A stretch of 64,000 nt of DNA from Serripes groenlandicus (taxonomy: Eukaryota; Mollusca; Bivalvia; Cardiida; Cardiidae): contig JASEVX010000013.1 of the NCBI GenBank assembly GCA_031761405.1, positions 41,601,653 to 41,665,652 of the forward strand. The letters are read 5' to 3'. Below, piece by piece: positions 20,640 through 32,298 of the stretch (position 1 is its first letter; every line of letters starts with the position of its first letter). The notes beneath the pieces are model-generated. The model was not told where the DNA came from, made no database searches, and was given only the letters and a program-made list of their open reading frames with translations. Both the position numbers and the translations under genes were made by a program.

Positions 20640-21214
20640 CAGTCTATTTCGAGTAGTTTTTTTTATAATTAAAATGTAAATTAAAACAAAAGTATTTTAA
20701 TAACACCCAAAGCTGCCACCAGTTGTAACGTGTACCGGCGTTAAGCCTTCGCGGCTCACCCATCCAGGCACTAACCGCGATGAACATTGCCTTACTTTAC
20801 ACAAAGGTCAACCAACTCTACCAACGTCGCTATGAAGCCGGCTTCCACACCAAGGCTGTAGAAGTGATATTTATACATAAACCTATATCCCGTTCCCGTT
20901 ACATTAGGACAATAGGAATATTTTCATAATTGCGAAGTTATTGTGCTAAATTTGCGATTTAAGAATATATTAAGGGAAAAAAAGGACAAATGTTTACAAT
21001 AATTTTGGGAGATCGATGTCAACACGTTGGGAAGAGGTATTTTCGTTTTCGTTTTACGTATTTAACTAAAAAACTATTGTTATAATATATTTATATCATA
21101 TATTTAAAAGCGGGTTTCGTGTTTTTCGAATCAAACAGTATTTTTTAAGCCAAAAATGCTGATTCTCGCGCGAAATGCTGCATCTTGCAGCAACCCTTGT
21201 CTAGACTAAAGGTG
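20640..21214. other. Mostly AT-rich; GC-richer patch 20705-20870
   Basis: The GC-richer patch read on the minus strand contains ggttagtgcctggatgggtg, which recalls the 3' part of 5S rRNA, but the rest does not match 5S. Nothing else is recognised. Confidence 0.35.
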
Positions 21215-21320
21215 GAGTCTATCATGGTCCACAGTGCATGACAAAGCGCAGCGACCGTGTTAATAAATAACCACGACATGAGAAATTCATGCCCACAATC
21301 GATGTATCATTTAACTTAAA
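21215..21320 (-). repeat. Dispersed repeat G, second copy
   Basis: Reverse complement of 6163-6275: tggtccacagtgcatgac, cacgacatgagaaattcatg and acaatcgatg. Confidence 0.7.
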
Positions 21321-21379
21321 AACGTATAAAGAGCATGTTGAACATTCGATCTAGACTTTCCCCTAAATTTAATGACAAA

Positions 21380-21642
21380 TGAGCCGTCCCGCAAAAAAAG
21401 TAACATTATGGCCTGTGCTTAATGTATCGACCCTGATCAGCCTGCGCAGTCCGCACAGCCTGATGCAGGCAGACATATTCTGTCTCAGGTTGATAGAGGA
21501 ATAGAGTGATGATTCCTGAAACAGAAAATCCATAGGAGGCGAAGTGTGTTTATCCGGGTAAGCCTGCGCGGCATGCTTAGGCTGATCCGGGTCGATACTT
21601 TACGCAGAGTCCACGCTGTTGGTTTTCTAGCGAGACGGCTCA
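21380..21642 (+). mobile_element. MITE-3, best-preserved termini
   Basis: It begins tgagccgtcccgc and ends gcgagacggctca, inverted repeats with one mismatch, followed inward by paired gtatcgaccctgatc / gatccgggtcgatac. Length 263 bp. No target duplication is certain (aaa before, aat after). Confidence 0.85.
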
Positions 21643-21670
21643 AATAGTCTGCGTCGTTAAAGCCATACCA

Positions 21671-21850
21671 CCTCGATGGTGTAGTTGTAGAGCGTCCGCC
21701 TCGCTTCGTGTGTTCGATTCCCAGCCGGGTCATACCAACATATTTAAAAATGGTAGTAATGGCTGCCACCCTTAACGCTCAGGGTTGCGGGGTTAGCATC
21801 ACGACTGAATGGCTGGTGTCAGGATAAATGGACCAGTAACTTATCCAGGA
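21671..21850 (+). mobile_element. SINE-A copy, 3'-truncated
   Basis: The head cctcgatggtgtagttgtag then gtgtgttcgattccc is tRNA-like. The body has ggctggtgtcaggataaatg and stops at acttatccagga. Confidence 0.82.
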
Positions 21851-22009
21851 CAATTTTGGAGACATAGCATTTTTCTCCCTTTCTGATGCCACAGTAACCA
21901 ACGTTTTATAAACTCGGAATTTTAATTTCGAACAATTTTAAAAGAGGACCACCAAAGGAACACGTCTGTCAAGTTTGAATGAAATTGGTTCAAGATGAAA
22001 TGCCATTGG

Positions 22010-23875
22010 AAGCTAAAACTCTATTAGCATGGTATACATACATTGCCAGATTTCTAATAATTGTGGTATTATTGCTTGCACACAATTCATGAAATTTATG
22101 GTAAGTAGGATGATTAATGTATTTATCCGGAATATATTATATACGTATATAACAAAGTGGTATTCAGTTTCAAGAATGATTTTGCAATAAACACAAAATC
22201 GTTCATCCCTTGTAGCCTGAGTATAACGCCCCTTCTCTATCATAAGGTTATGACAGGAAATCTGAAATTAGACAACTCCAAAATTCGGTTTAATGCAGGT
22301 ATAGAAAGTGTTTAAATTAATACTATCGCTACATACACGGGACCATGATTGTAACATTTTGTCTCGTAGTCTTAGCATGTATTCATTTTAAAACAAATCA
22401 ATCTTCATTATCAACTTCTTGTGATTCCCAAATATATCCAAAACCATTCTCGTACAGATTTGTGCGAACTTTGGTAACCCAATTTACATGGCCGTTATTT
22501 TTTATAAAGCTTCAACATTTTGTAACACAGCTTTACCTATCTATCATTTGGTAACCTTAGTATTCTTAAGGATGTACTGAACTGAAAAGTGGATTTTTCA
22601 TAATATTTAACTTTTGTTGTAATATTGTTTTTTTGAAAGTTGGATATATGTTAAATTAAAAAAAAAAAAAAAAAAGGTATGGTACTGGGCTTTTTTCTTT
22701 GCTAGATCAATTTATAAAAGCCTTATGATGAGTTTTTTTTTGCTATTTCAGCCCATGAAAAAAAAAAAGTTTTCACGCAAATTGCCGATATTTGAAAGAT
22801 GATATGCTAATTGTTTATCTTCTTGTGGTTTTAATCTCATTCTGAAGGTATTTTATCCATATCTTTGGAAGTTCATGCGATACATTTTAGTTAAAGCTAA
22901 AAAATAGACACTATTTGACACTAATGAAAATCCATATTTGTCAGATTTATTAATAGACAATTTCAAAACTTTGAAATAAGGAAAAAACATATTTGTAATA
23001 TTTAACTTTTTCTGAAACTTCTCTAAGTTATTTCAATTACTATCATTTATCAGATTTTAATAAGAAAAGTATATGTCACTGTGCAATATTTTCAGTTTTT
23101 CTTCTTTGAATGTCTAAAAAATGTTAAAATATGAATATATATTTATTAATTTTTCAAACATATCTTCAAATGTCAAAAAAGTTTTCCAATATTTTCTACT
23201 TTTTTTCAAAACAATATGATACTATACAAGTTCTAGATTAAAATGTATATACATGGACTTTAATATGTTCTTTTTGCCCAGTTTTATTTCTTAATCAAAC
23301 ACGGCAACTGGACAGCGTCTCACGAACAAATTGAAGGCTCATGAAAAAAATAGGCCCTTTATCTCAAGCAAGTTTTATCCATTTTTTTTTAAATTTTGAA
23401 GAATTATAAAAAGGTATAATGACTAAACAGGTTTTAATTGACAACAAAATAAGAAGATTTAATAAGAAAGTAAAAAAAAAAAAAATTTTTCTTTAATTTC
23501 AAAACCTCAGTTCAGTACATCCTTAAGCAAAACTTAACGCATCTTTTTGCGGCTGTTATCCTGATCGGATAGCGACCCATGTCACCACAGACAGCACTAT
23601 AACTAGCTTTAAAAGATGTACCAAGAAACCGTTTGAATGAATACATATGTACATTTTCTATAATATCTGTGTTATATAATGCCCATAATTCACATCCGTA
23701 CAACTTAAAATAGGTGAAACCTTCAAAGTGTCAAACACTTTGAAGAATTTAATCATATTTATATGAGATAATGATAAAACACCTTTCAGTACCATCATAA
23801 GAACCTTCTTTGCTTTTGTGTATGACACTTCTGTCATCTTATTAAAAGACAAATACTGGTAAAGTTTAGTCCAAC
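22010..23875 (-). pseudogene. Decayed LINE (non-LTR retrotransposon) 3' half
   Basis: Read on the minus strand, 23875-23527 gives the end of a reverse-transcriptase ORF (YGCELWALYNTDIIENVH, then GDMGRYPIRI). After the inserted element the ORF continues from 22565 to 22010 (NWVTKV, ENGFGYIWESQ, then GRYTQATRDERFCVYC and ETEYHF). The last part is the Cys/His motif found at the C-terminus of many LINE ORF2 proteins, also seen in the 25.9-kb LINE. Several stops and frameshifts make it non-functional. The catalytic part of the RT is not present here. Confidence 0.75.
22570..23522. mobile_element. 953-bp non-autonomous element, TTAA target
   Basis: It begins ggatgtactgaactga and ends tcagttcagtacatcc, perfect inverted repeats, with TTAA on both sides (22566-22569 and 23523-23526). 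The interior is very AT-rich (poly-A at 22659-22675, poly-A/T near 23471-23490) and encodes nothing. It sits inside the minus-strand LINE, and removing it with one TTAA rejoins the LINE codons in the same frame (..KFCLR|ILRLPNDR). TTAA duplication points to a piggyBac-type source, though the CCC-like end typical of that superfamily is not seen. Confidence 0.88.
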
Positions 23876-23893
23876 ATAAGTGAAACCGCTTTT

Positions 23894-24342
23894 CCTGCGA
23901 AAACTATCTCCTCCCACAGTTTTTCGAATTTAGAAACCACTCGGTGTGCGTTGTGTAGCCCATCAGTTGCTACATCGAATGATTGTCCCGATTTTTGATC
24001 CGTCTCTTCGTTTTCTTAATATTTGAGTAGCCGTAAGGGGTATCATTTCCGCGGAAAACACAGACACGTCAAAACTAAATATATCGACACAAAAATAAAT
24101 GGTTTTCTATTACCTGATCGCTGATTGACTAAAAATCCGGACACGACCAAATATCGACCAACCAGATAGCACTTCACATAGCCATTACAACTTCCGTTTC
24201 CCGTACATTTACACGAGGAAAAGAAATATTCAAGTGAATTTGACGCTGTTCTCGCGACAACTCGATAGCTTGTTTCATTATTCGTGCGGTGTCGTGAGAG
24301 TAGAGACAAGAGAGAACCATCGTCTCAGTATGCTTGTGCTCT
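23894..24342. repeat. Repeat O, copy with 95-bp extra segment
   Basis: Near-identical to 46671-47013 (gaaaactatctcctcccaca, cattattcgtgcggtgtcgt). It contains about 95 bases (24056-24150) absent from the other copy. Small ORFs in both copies are not conserved beyond the DNA identity. Confidence 0.85.
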
Positions 24343-24495
24343 CTTATTTTGAAGAGATTGTACATTTAATTTAATTAAATGTTTTCAAAGTCGTCAGCTG
24401 CAGACTAGTATATATATGGATAAGTGACAGATTGTCGCTTCAAATAACCAGGACAATATGGGGCGTACATGTAGCTTTGCAATAATCAATGTGTA

Positions 24496-24720
24496 GGCCG
24501 TCTCGTGAGAAAATCAACATTGTTGACTGCGTAAAGTATCGACCCGGATCAGCCTAAGCATGCCACACAGGCCTACCCGGATAGACACTTATCGCCTCCT
24601 GTGGATTTTCTGTTTCAGAAATCACTACTCTATACATCTATCCCCCTAAGACGGAATGTGTCGGCCGGATCAGTCTTCGCGGACAGCGCAGGCTGATCTG
24701 GTTGATACATTTGGCAGATG
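24496..24720 (-). mobile_element. MITE-3 copy, reverse orientation
   Basis: ggccgtctcgtgagaaaatc, gtatcgacccggatcagcct, then cctgtggattttctgtttca and gacggaatgtgtcggcc. The far terminus is worn. Confidence 0.78.
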
Positions 24721-25904
24721 TCTATCGCCGCAGCTGCATTTTGGGGGCATTTTGAGAAAAGAATGTGTAGGCACGTGCATACAGTGCATAAAGGGAGCTA
24801 CGCCCCTGACAATACTTAACAATTCGAATTCCGGAACCAATGTTGTGAAGCCATTGCTGCCCTACTCATAATTTATATCTTGATATTGCTAAAGTTGACT
24901 ATGTACTCTGAACATTACAAAGCCGGACAAGTCAAATTTATTAAAATAACATTTCATTATTAAAAGGGTTAAATAAAAAATATATTTTCCAGATGTGTGT
25001 GTGTGTGTGTGTGTGTCCTCCTACTTGGGGTATGTAATTGTGTAGTTGTTCCAAACTCGAGGGGTAAACTTATTCACTAATTCAACATTATTGTTGTGTC
25101 AGTTTATGTTAATATGTAATATGTAATATATATATAAACACACACACACAGACACACACACAGACAGACACACACACACATATATATATATATATACAAG
25201 AAGGATATATATATGAATAATAAACAATGCTTCCTTCTTCCGTTATTACCTATTTGTTTCTTTCTCACTATTGTTTTTCTTTCTCTTATTCTAAATTGTT
25301 CTGATATTGTTTTCATTATTGCATGTTTTGTCACTTGCACTATCGTAACATATTTTGACGAAACAGCAGGTTTAGCAGAGTTATTTCCCCTAATGAAAAT
25401 GCCGCCATTTGTATCCAACTTTCTCAGCTATCATGTGAAAAGTCGATGTGAATTTTGTTAATTTGAGAGAAACAGACTTTACACATTGATTAAAGGTTAG
25501 TTCTTCTTTAAGATCGTAAATGTAAGTGGAGTAAGTATAATTATACTTATTGTCTAAAGAAACTTAAATTTTGGAATCAGAATTTTGTTCTTGTGTATGA
25601 CATATAAATACATTATACCTCAAAGACCTAGTCATACATTAGGTCTTTGGATACCTGAATGATTTGTTGGGGTCTTCAGTAAGGACACTGTCCTTTTATA
25701 AGCCCCTCTTTCTTTGGACTTAGTACGATATTGTTTGTAAAGGTACTGGTGCTCGCAAAAGTTAAGTTTTAATGAAATGTGTTGGTAACAGATTAATTAG
25801 GCGATATTTGTCATATACAGTTGTCCTTAGAAAACCTGTTCTCTGGTTTTAACACTGATTTAAGATGTCCCCTTGCCAGTGACCGTTTCTCAAAAACGTT
25901 GTAT
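24721..25904. other. AT-rich spacer with microsatellites
   Basis: (GT)n at 24993-25014; mixed (CA)n/(GACA) and (TA)n at 25130-25200. The 82-residue hydrophobic ORF at 25213-25461 has no recognised family and overlaps an antisense ORF of equal quality, so I do not call it a gene. Confidence 0.5.
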
Positions 25905-27525
25905 AATAAAAAAGTAAGTATTCATCGCTTTCCTAGACTGGGAAAAGATGTTTGACAAAATTGACCGTTTACTTTTATGGCAGAAGTTATTAAATAACAA
26001 TGTCAGCTCAAAAATTGTCTTAGCATTAAGATCGATGTATACAACTGTAAAATCAATTGTTCGTTACCAAAATGTTAAATCTGAATCTTTTAATTCATAT
26101 ATCGGTGTAAAACCAGGGGATCCGTGTAATAGTTTTGTATGTTTATTTTTTCTGAATGATATTTTGCAACACATCAAAAGTGATATTGATGGTATATTAA
26201 CGGTTGATGACATGCAATTATTTTTGTTATTATTTGCAGACGATGCAGTGGTATTTACACATGATCCAAAATCATTACAGTCAATTTTAAACGACATTGA
26301 ACATTATTGCAATAAGGACAAACTTAAGATCAACGTCAATAGGACTAAAATCATGATATGCGAAAATGGACGTCACACTTCTTACGACTTTTTTCTATAT
26401 AATACAAAGATTGAACTTGTTAAATCATTTAAATACTTAGGAGTACACTTATTTAAAAATGGCAAGTGGACACAGGCTCAAAAACGCACAGCCCAACATG
26501 CTTCATTCGCGCTACATAACATATTTACGATATTTAATCAAATAGAGCTGCCTATTACAGAATGACTTAAGTTATTCGATGCACTTGTTTCTCCAACTTT
26601 GAACTACGGGGCCCATAGTTGGGGAATGCATAAATCACCTGATGTAGAAACTATGCTTTCCAAATTTTGTAGAAATATGTTATGTGTTAAAAAATCAACC
26701 AACCTCGAATCTCTTCGGAGAACTAGGAACTATACCAATGTACATTCAAAGAAAAATAATAATGAAAAAATATTAGATGAAAATAGTGTTCTATTTAAAA
26801 CGTACACAATGTTAAAAACAGATGCCGAAAATAAACATACATATAACAATAATAACTGGGCTTACAGCATTAAGCAAATTTTAGATGAATCAGGGTAAAT
26901 ATTATTATTGGAAAATCAATCAAATATGAAAATTGAATTGCAGACAATCAAGTATTATATTATAAAAACATATTATGCGAAATGGTATAGAACTATAAAT
27001 AACTCACCAAGGTTAGAGTCATATTGTCTATTCAAACCAACGGTAGCTCTTGAAAAATACTTACAAGTGATTAAAGTACCAAAATATAGAACAGCATTAG
27101 CAAGATTTAGAACGTCATCGCATATTTTAGCTATAGAACAAGGAAGATTTACGAATAATCCTCGTAGCACTCGAATCTGTACAAATTGTCATTTTAATCA
27201 AATAGAATCAGAATATCATTTCCTTCTTATATGTCCAAAATACACAGACTTAAGAGTGAACAAAGGTACTATTTCACATGGCCAACGATACAATAATTTA
27301 TCAATCTCATGTTTGAAACATCGAAAACAACTATAAGCGGATTAAGTAGATTTATTTATGAGGCAATGTTAATCAGAACATAAAATTTATCCACCCACAA
27401 TCACCACTAATTTGCTCTTCCGAAAATTGTATGTTTTCCTTTACGAAATTCATGTCTTTGTGTTAAACTGTATTTGCTTTAACATGTATGTATGTTTTAT
27501 GCAATAAAGCTTATTATAAATATAG
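25905..27525 (+). pseudogene. LINE reverse-transcriptase pseudogene
   Basis: It starts inside the RT domain (DWEKMFDKIDRLLLW, the usual D.ekAFD motif). It continues with a GVKPGDP block (the family norm is GvkQGdplS) and the catalytic LLFADDAVVF (residues 94-103 counted from the Met at 25948), then the thumb and LNYGAHSWG. A TGA interrupts the frame at 26563. A one-base shift near 26717 moves GELGTIPMYIQRKI into another frame, and a second shift follows. The C-terminus carries the Cys/His motif CTNCHFNQIESEYHFLLICP. The 3' end has aataaa near 27503. It lacks the 5' half of the RT and any endonuclease, so it is a 5'-truncated dead copy. Its C-terminus resembles the 22-kb LINE, suggesting one clade. 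Confidence 0.85.
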
Positions 27526-27529
27526 GTGT

Positions 27530-28770
27530 TGTGGCAAAATACGAGTTGATTTTAAGTTTAGGTTTAAACTTATTGAAACATCATGCAAAATATGAATCAA
27601 TTGTGTAAAGGGTCACGACGCGAACACTTCTACCAATTTATCTTAACATCAGACAAGCACTTTCATAAGAATGTAATTTAAAAAGTTTTGTTATTTTGCC
27701 CCTTTTCTGATGCCACCTGGCTATCATGTTTTTCAACCAATCAATATGGCTTGAATCAAATTAAATCATCTTGGAATTAGAAAAGGTTTTCAAGAACCTG
27801 CTGCAGCTATCAAAGGTCTTGATAAAATTTAATGTTTTGAACAATCTTTGATTTGTGATGAGCCACCTAGTTGCTTCAGAGAAGACGATTTGAGGAGAAG
27901 TACTATTCAATTATCACAAACAAATCTACTTTTTCAGAAGAAATATTACTCTTTCTTTTACTAGAGGAAACAAAGGGGTACAATTTACAAATGTTAATTT
28001 GTTTAGGCGGTCGTACACACTGGGGAGTGGTGCGTAGTGTTATCCTTATCCTGTATTACACCTAAATATGATATTTACACATCTTTTCAGAATTTAACAG
28101 TTGTAACTGCAAGTCTTCACACCAAATAGTAACAACTGTTTCGAACTGAGCAATCAAATCAATTGTTATTATTTAATTATATTTTCAGCTGCTTATTAGC
28201 ACTGAAATTATACTACATATACAATTGCTTGCGCGTTTCTGCTCAGTAGAATTATTTCTGAATTGAGATAAGCGTTGAAAATTTCGGTACTACTTTTCGA
28301 GTGGTAAAATGTATCATTTTAAGGAATTCACGATTCAGAGAAATACTTGTTTTATTTGAGGGCAGTTGCCGAGGCAAACACCTCTAAAAATGATCTGATG
28401 AATAGAGTGTTTTACAGCTTAATAAGAGAGATAATATCATTTTGATGTTTACGAATAATGATTATACTGAGTACTGTAACATGATTTGGAATATGTCCTT
28501 TTTGCCCCCATGACAAATCGTATATGTAGTGCATGTATTACTAGTGAAGGTGAATACACTTGTTTTCAAAGGAGGACAAGTATACACTTATTTGAACGGT
28601 GATTTAGAACTTTACTGGTGGCAAATGCTGAAAGGTTGTTTTTCACAGAGCAACGTTCATTTAGTCTTCGTTTTTCTTCCATATTCTTTCGTCCTTGAAT
28701 TGTGTATTCTATACTTATAAGTAATATTTCCTCGCCGAAATCTTAACAGAGTTGTTTAATTATATTACAG
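27530..28770. other. Upstream region of the B-box gene
   Basis: No repeat copy is certain (27705-27760 weakly resembles repeat E). The last bases, tatattacag ending at 28770, form a splice acceptor 12 bases before the gene's ATG, so most of this stretch is probably a 5' intron or the promoter. The first exon and transcription start could not be located. Confidence 0.5.
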
Positions 28771-28782
28771 ACTAAATATACA

Positions 28783-30495
28783 ATGGCTGAAGTCAATACT
28801 GCCCGTCACAGTAGCATGTCAGACGAAGACCCAACAAGGATGTGTGAAGCTTGTAAATTCCGAGGGATTAGGACACAAGCAGGGACGTTCTGTCAGGTCT
28901 GTTCAGAATATCTATGCGACACTTGTGAAGAATTCCATCGAAGTTTAAGAGCGACACGGGATCACGAGCTTAAACCTTTCGACGTATCGAAGAGAAGGTC
29001 TATAAAACAGGAGTCAGTGATTTCTTCCATAATGACATGCACAGACCATGATGCAGAAACCCTTACACTGTTCTGTTTCAACCATGACATAGCCATATGC
29101 GACCGTTACAGCTCAATTAAACACAGACGATGTGAAATAAAGAGTTTGAAAGAGGTGGTACGTGAAGCAAAGATCAAAACTGATGTTGATTTTTTTTTAG
29201 AGAAGATCAGATCCTTAAGTACAGAGATCATAGAGCTGAAAGATTTAAAAGAAAGGGATAAACGACAGATAAAGAAGTGCTGCGGGGAATCCAAACAGGA
29301 AGTTATTGAATTGAAACGAAAAGTCATTGAATGGATTGAGAAATTGGCGAAAGATATGAAGGACAATATTTGCGACATAGAAGAGAAGCTAACGACTGAA
29401 GCTGAAAACGATATTAAAGCAGCAAAAGAAATGAGCGACCAGATACATGGAACCATTGATTGTTTTGAAAGTCTGGGCAATGTAGATCAAGAAGCCGCGT
29501 TTGTCCTCATGAAGAAAGAGAAACATAAAATTGACGAAGGAAAAGAGGCAAAAGAAGACATACTGAAGGAAATAAAGCCAATCAAATTACAATTTTACAA
29601 GTCCGACCAACTCGTCACCTTAATGTCCGAAGTAACCTCATTGGGTACATTCAAAACAGATAATCCAAGTATCTGTGCCCAACCAATTTTATCGGACGAT
29701 TCTCGAATCTGTTTTCAGAAAATATCGTCGTTTACAGGGATAGACATTAATATTGGGTCAACTAGTTATGTCACGGGATGCGTGTTTATGCCAGACGGGC
29801 GATTAGTCGTTAGTGAAGGTCAGTGTGGAAGTGATTTGGTCAAGGTCTTTTCAGAAGAATTCAAAATACAAAACAAGATGAAAATTGACAATGTTTGGGG
29901 TATGGCGGTTGTTTCCGAGAACCAGGTCGTCGTAAGTCAAGTAGATGAAAAATGCCTGCAATTATTGAATATTTCCGGAAACATTGCGAAGGGAAAAACA
30001 ATTGAAGTCGGATTGAAGTGTTGGGCTGTTGACTATAAAAATAATAGAATATACGTCACTTGCCATGATGAAACAGGACAAGGGGGAACGATTAAGGTGC
30101 TGACAATGACTGGTGACACCGTGAACACGTTTACCGTTAGTCAGGGAGATCCTTACTACCTAGCTGTCAACAGTGCCGGTGACAGAATCGTTGTTAGTAC
30201 GGATACACATGGCGTGCAGTGTATTGACAGCACTGGAGCTACACTGTATACATGTTCTGACAGTCCGCTTAATAATAGTAATGGTGTGTTGTTTGACTCA
30301 AATAACAACGTTATGGTGTGTGGGGAAGAGCCTAACAATTTACATGTGATGAATAGTGACGGTACCAAGCAGAAGGTTCTCTTAACATCTAAGGATGGAA
30401 TTAACCAGCCGTATTGTCTTGCATACAGACCCAGTGATAAGACACTCGTTATAGGACAGTATAAGACATCACTCTTGGTGTTTAAACTCAATTAA
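28783..30495 (+). CDS. B-box/coiled-coil/NHL-like TRIM-type protein
   Basis: This 570-residue protein is the only intact gene. Residues 21-61 form a B-box-1 with all eight ligands (C21, C24, C37, C40, C45, C48, H52, H61). Residues 86-117 form a B-box-2 (C86, H89, C98, H101, C106, H114, C117) in which the expected cysteine at 109 is tyrosine (CDRY). Residues 130-265 are charged and heptad-like, a probable coiled coil. Residues 325-570 show six blade-like repeats (VTGCVFMPDGRLVVSEG, VWGMAVVSENQVVVS, CWAVDYKNNRIYVTC, PYYLAVNSAGDRIVV, NGVLFDSNNNVMVCG, PYCLAYRPSDKTLVIG), fitting an NHL-type beta-propeller. No RING is present, so ubiquitin ligase activity is not expected from this chain alone. Bivalves carry many such TRIM2/3/71-like paralogues, generally with an intronless coding region. 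The start is the ATG just after a splice acceptor. The partner and role are unknown; scaffold or RNA/protein binding is inferred. Confidence 0.92.
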   Translation: MAEVNTARHSSMSDEDPTRMCEACKFRGIRTQAGTFCQVCSEYLCDTCEEFHRSLRATRDHELKPFDVSKRRSIKQESVISSIMTCTDHDAETLTLFCFNHDIAICDRYSSIKHRRCEIKSLKEVVREAKIKTDVDFFLEKIRSLSTEIIELKDLKERDKRQIKKCCGESKQEVIELKRKVIEWIEKLAKDMKDNICDIEEKLTTEAENDIKAAKEMSDQIHGTIDCFESLGNVDQEAAFVLMKKEKHKIDEGKEAKEDILKEIKPIKLQFYKSDQLVTLMSEVTSLGTFKTDNPSICAQPILSDDSRICFQKISSFTGIDINIGSTSYVTGCVFMPDGRLVVSEGQCGSDLVKVFSEEFKIQNKMKIDNVWGMAVVSENQVVVSQVDEKCLQLLNISGNIAKGKTIEVGLKCWAVDYKNNRIYVTCHDETGQGGTIKVLTMTGDTVNTFTVSQGDPYYLAVNSAGDRIVVSTDTHGVQCIDSTGATLYTCSDSPLNNSNGVLFDSNNNVMVCGEEPNNLHVMNSDGTKQKVLLTSKDGINQPYCLAYRPSDKTLVIGQYKTSLLVFKLN

Positions 30496-30636
30496 AACTA
30501 AACATCTGGTACAATGTCTAAAACTGTAGTCATTCAAATCCGATGATACACCTTAATGTTGCTGCGTTTATCGAGATATCCGATTCAGAAATGAAAGTAG
30601 TTCTTAACCACCAACTGTAATTAAAATAACATTGTA

Positions 30637-30642
30637 AATAAA
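30637..30642 (+). other. Poly(A) signal AATAAA for the B-box gene
   Basis: The first canonical AATAAA after the stop codon, 142 bases downstream. Confidence 0.6.
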
Positions 30643-31052
30643 ATCAACAGTGCAGTTTAATCATAACCTTTGTGTGTTCATACAGTTGAATTGATCGGGT
30701 CTCTGCGAAAACAAACCGTTAGGCATTAGCTACCACTGAAGATCTAGATGAGCCAGCCCCAGAGAAGCCTTTTACCACAACTGTAATACTAACATTAAGG
30801 TTGGTTTTCACAAGGCACAGCTCAAAAAGTGATTTTTAGCTCGACTATTCGAAGAATATCAGAGCTATACTACTCACCCTGGCTTCGGCGTCGGCGTCCA
30901 CGTCACACATTGGTTAAGGTTTTGCATGCAAGTACTTAAATACTACATTTATTGCATTGCAACTTTCTACAACCCTACCCAACTATCACACCTATGTAGA
31001 TTATCAACTTAGATAAATCTTTCCTGGATTGTATGCAAGTTATAGCCCTTTT

Positions 31053-32298
31053 TGTGGCGATTGGTTTGACAATCGCCACAATGCTAACAGAAACAACAAC
31101 AACGAAAAATATTTACATAGTCAGTTTTGAACAATCGGTTGATATATTTTTTCCTTACTGCAAACTAATTTACTCACATCCGTTATAGTTCCATAATTGA
31201 TGGAGAGACGTGATTAATAATTATTATGTCAGTGCTACTTTGGCACCGGATTGTTACTAATATTTGAGTTTTATCGAGACATTATCTACATAGAGTTAAA
31301 ATATGTAAATATAATCTTCGTCATGATTTGGCAGATAATAAATATCATTGCGCGTTCTGCCTTGCAAATAACGGCAACTCTGATGATACTCAAATCTGGA
31401 AATTCCAAAAGGTTCTATAAATAGCTCGCGAGACCAAAAACCAGAAGAGCTTGTAAATCTCAATATTATAAACGCTTTATATATATGAAAGCGTCTAGAT
31501 GATAAGACTGGTTTACAAAGGTTAAAAGGACATACGATGTCAGTGTATACACACGTTATGTATACACGTCTGCACGTTCTAGAGTCAATTAGCAATCAAT
31601 GCTGACAGTGTAGCCTAATTTAGTTTGGAGATCGAGCATTATAATATATGCCTATATTTTTTATAAATTGAACAGTTTGGCAAATAGTGAAATTGTGCTT
31701 ATGGAGCATGTTTTGTGTTTGTTTTTGCACTCACATTATTCGAAGCAGTTTAACAACCTCAGAGACATATAAATACACTGTGTTTATATGTCTCTGACAA
31801 CTCTCAATCATGCAATGTGAAGGGATTAAATTGAACAGACCTGTTTAATATCGGACATCATTGAAACAAACACCAAACTAATGGATACTGTTTTCTCTCC
31901 TTTCTTGATAATTTAGTCATTTCTAAAGTGTAAAATATATTTTATCTTAATATGGCCTAACGACCTGGTGATACACATGTGATTACCCGAACAATTTATA
32001 TTACAAATAGCCATTCTAATGAGCTAAAACGGTATTCTATCGAATACCAACTAGATTTTTCATAACTTTGGAATGGCCTAATTTTGAACACATCATGACC
32101 AATTTCAGAACGTAACTAAATAATCACCAAGACAACATTCTTGCAAACTAACATTATTCTACTGTCAAAAGATGCAGGGTTGATACATTCTCAAATATAC
32201 CCGCACCAGAGTCATCGCAAGCCCTACACCGATATACTGCTTGTTACTTTGCAGGATTTTCCATACGATCGCCACTACAGTGCCATTGGCGCTTTGAT
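31053..32298 (+). mobile_element. Element H, copy 1 (about 1.25 kb)
   Basis: It begins tgtggcgattggtttgacaa (a short hairpin with tcgccac) and ends ccattggcgctttgat. Near-identical to 48255-49501 and to the reverse complement of 53694-54950. The middle has a hairpin, cagagacatataaatacact / gtgtttatatgtctctg. The ends are not long inverted repeats and no transposase is encoded; the 75- to 100-residue ORFs are not kept open in all copies. It interrupts repeat K between ..gcccttttt and acttagaaattctgg. Class unknown. Confidence 0.8.

Noticed and set aside
25213..25461. 82-residue hydrophobic ORF
   Set aside because: It looks like a membrane segment only because of AT-rich sequence; an antisense ORF of equal length overlaps and there is no supporting signal.
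29106..29480. 124-residue antisense ORF inside the B-box gene
   Set aside because: Shadow of the sense coding region; Ser/Phe-rich composition mirrors the Lys/Glu-rich coiled coil.
31296..31595. Conserved ORF starting MLIDSRTCRR in element H (also 48498-48812 and 54412-54597)
   Set aside because: The three copies share it because the DNA is nearly identical; the frame is cut short or shifted between copies and has no family features.
31053..32298. Element H as a Helitron
   Set aside because: It does not start with TC or end with CTRR, and the hairpin near one end is at the start and not just before a 3' CTRR.
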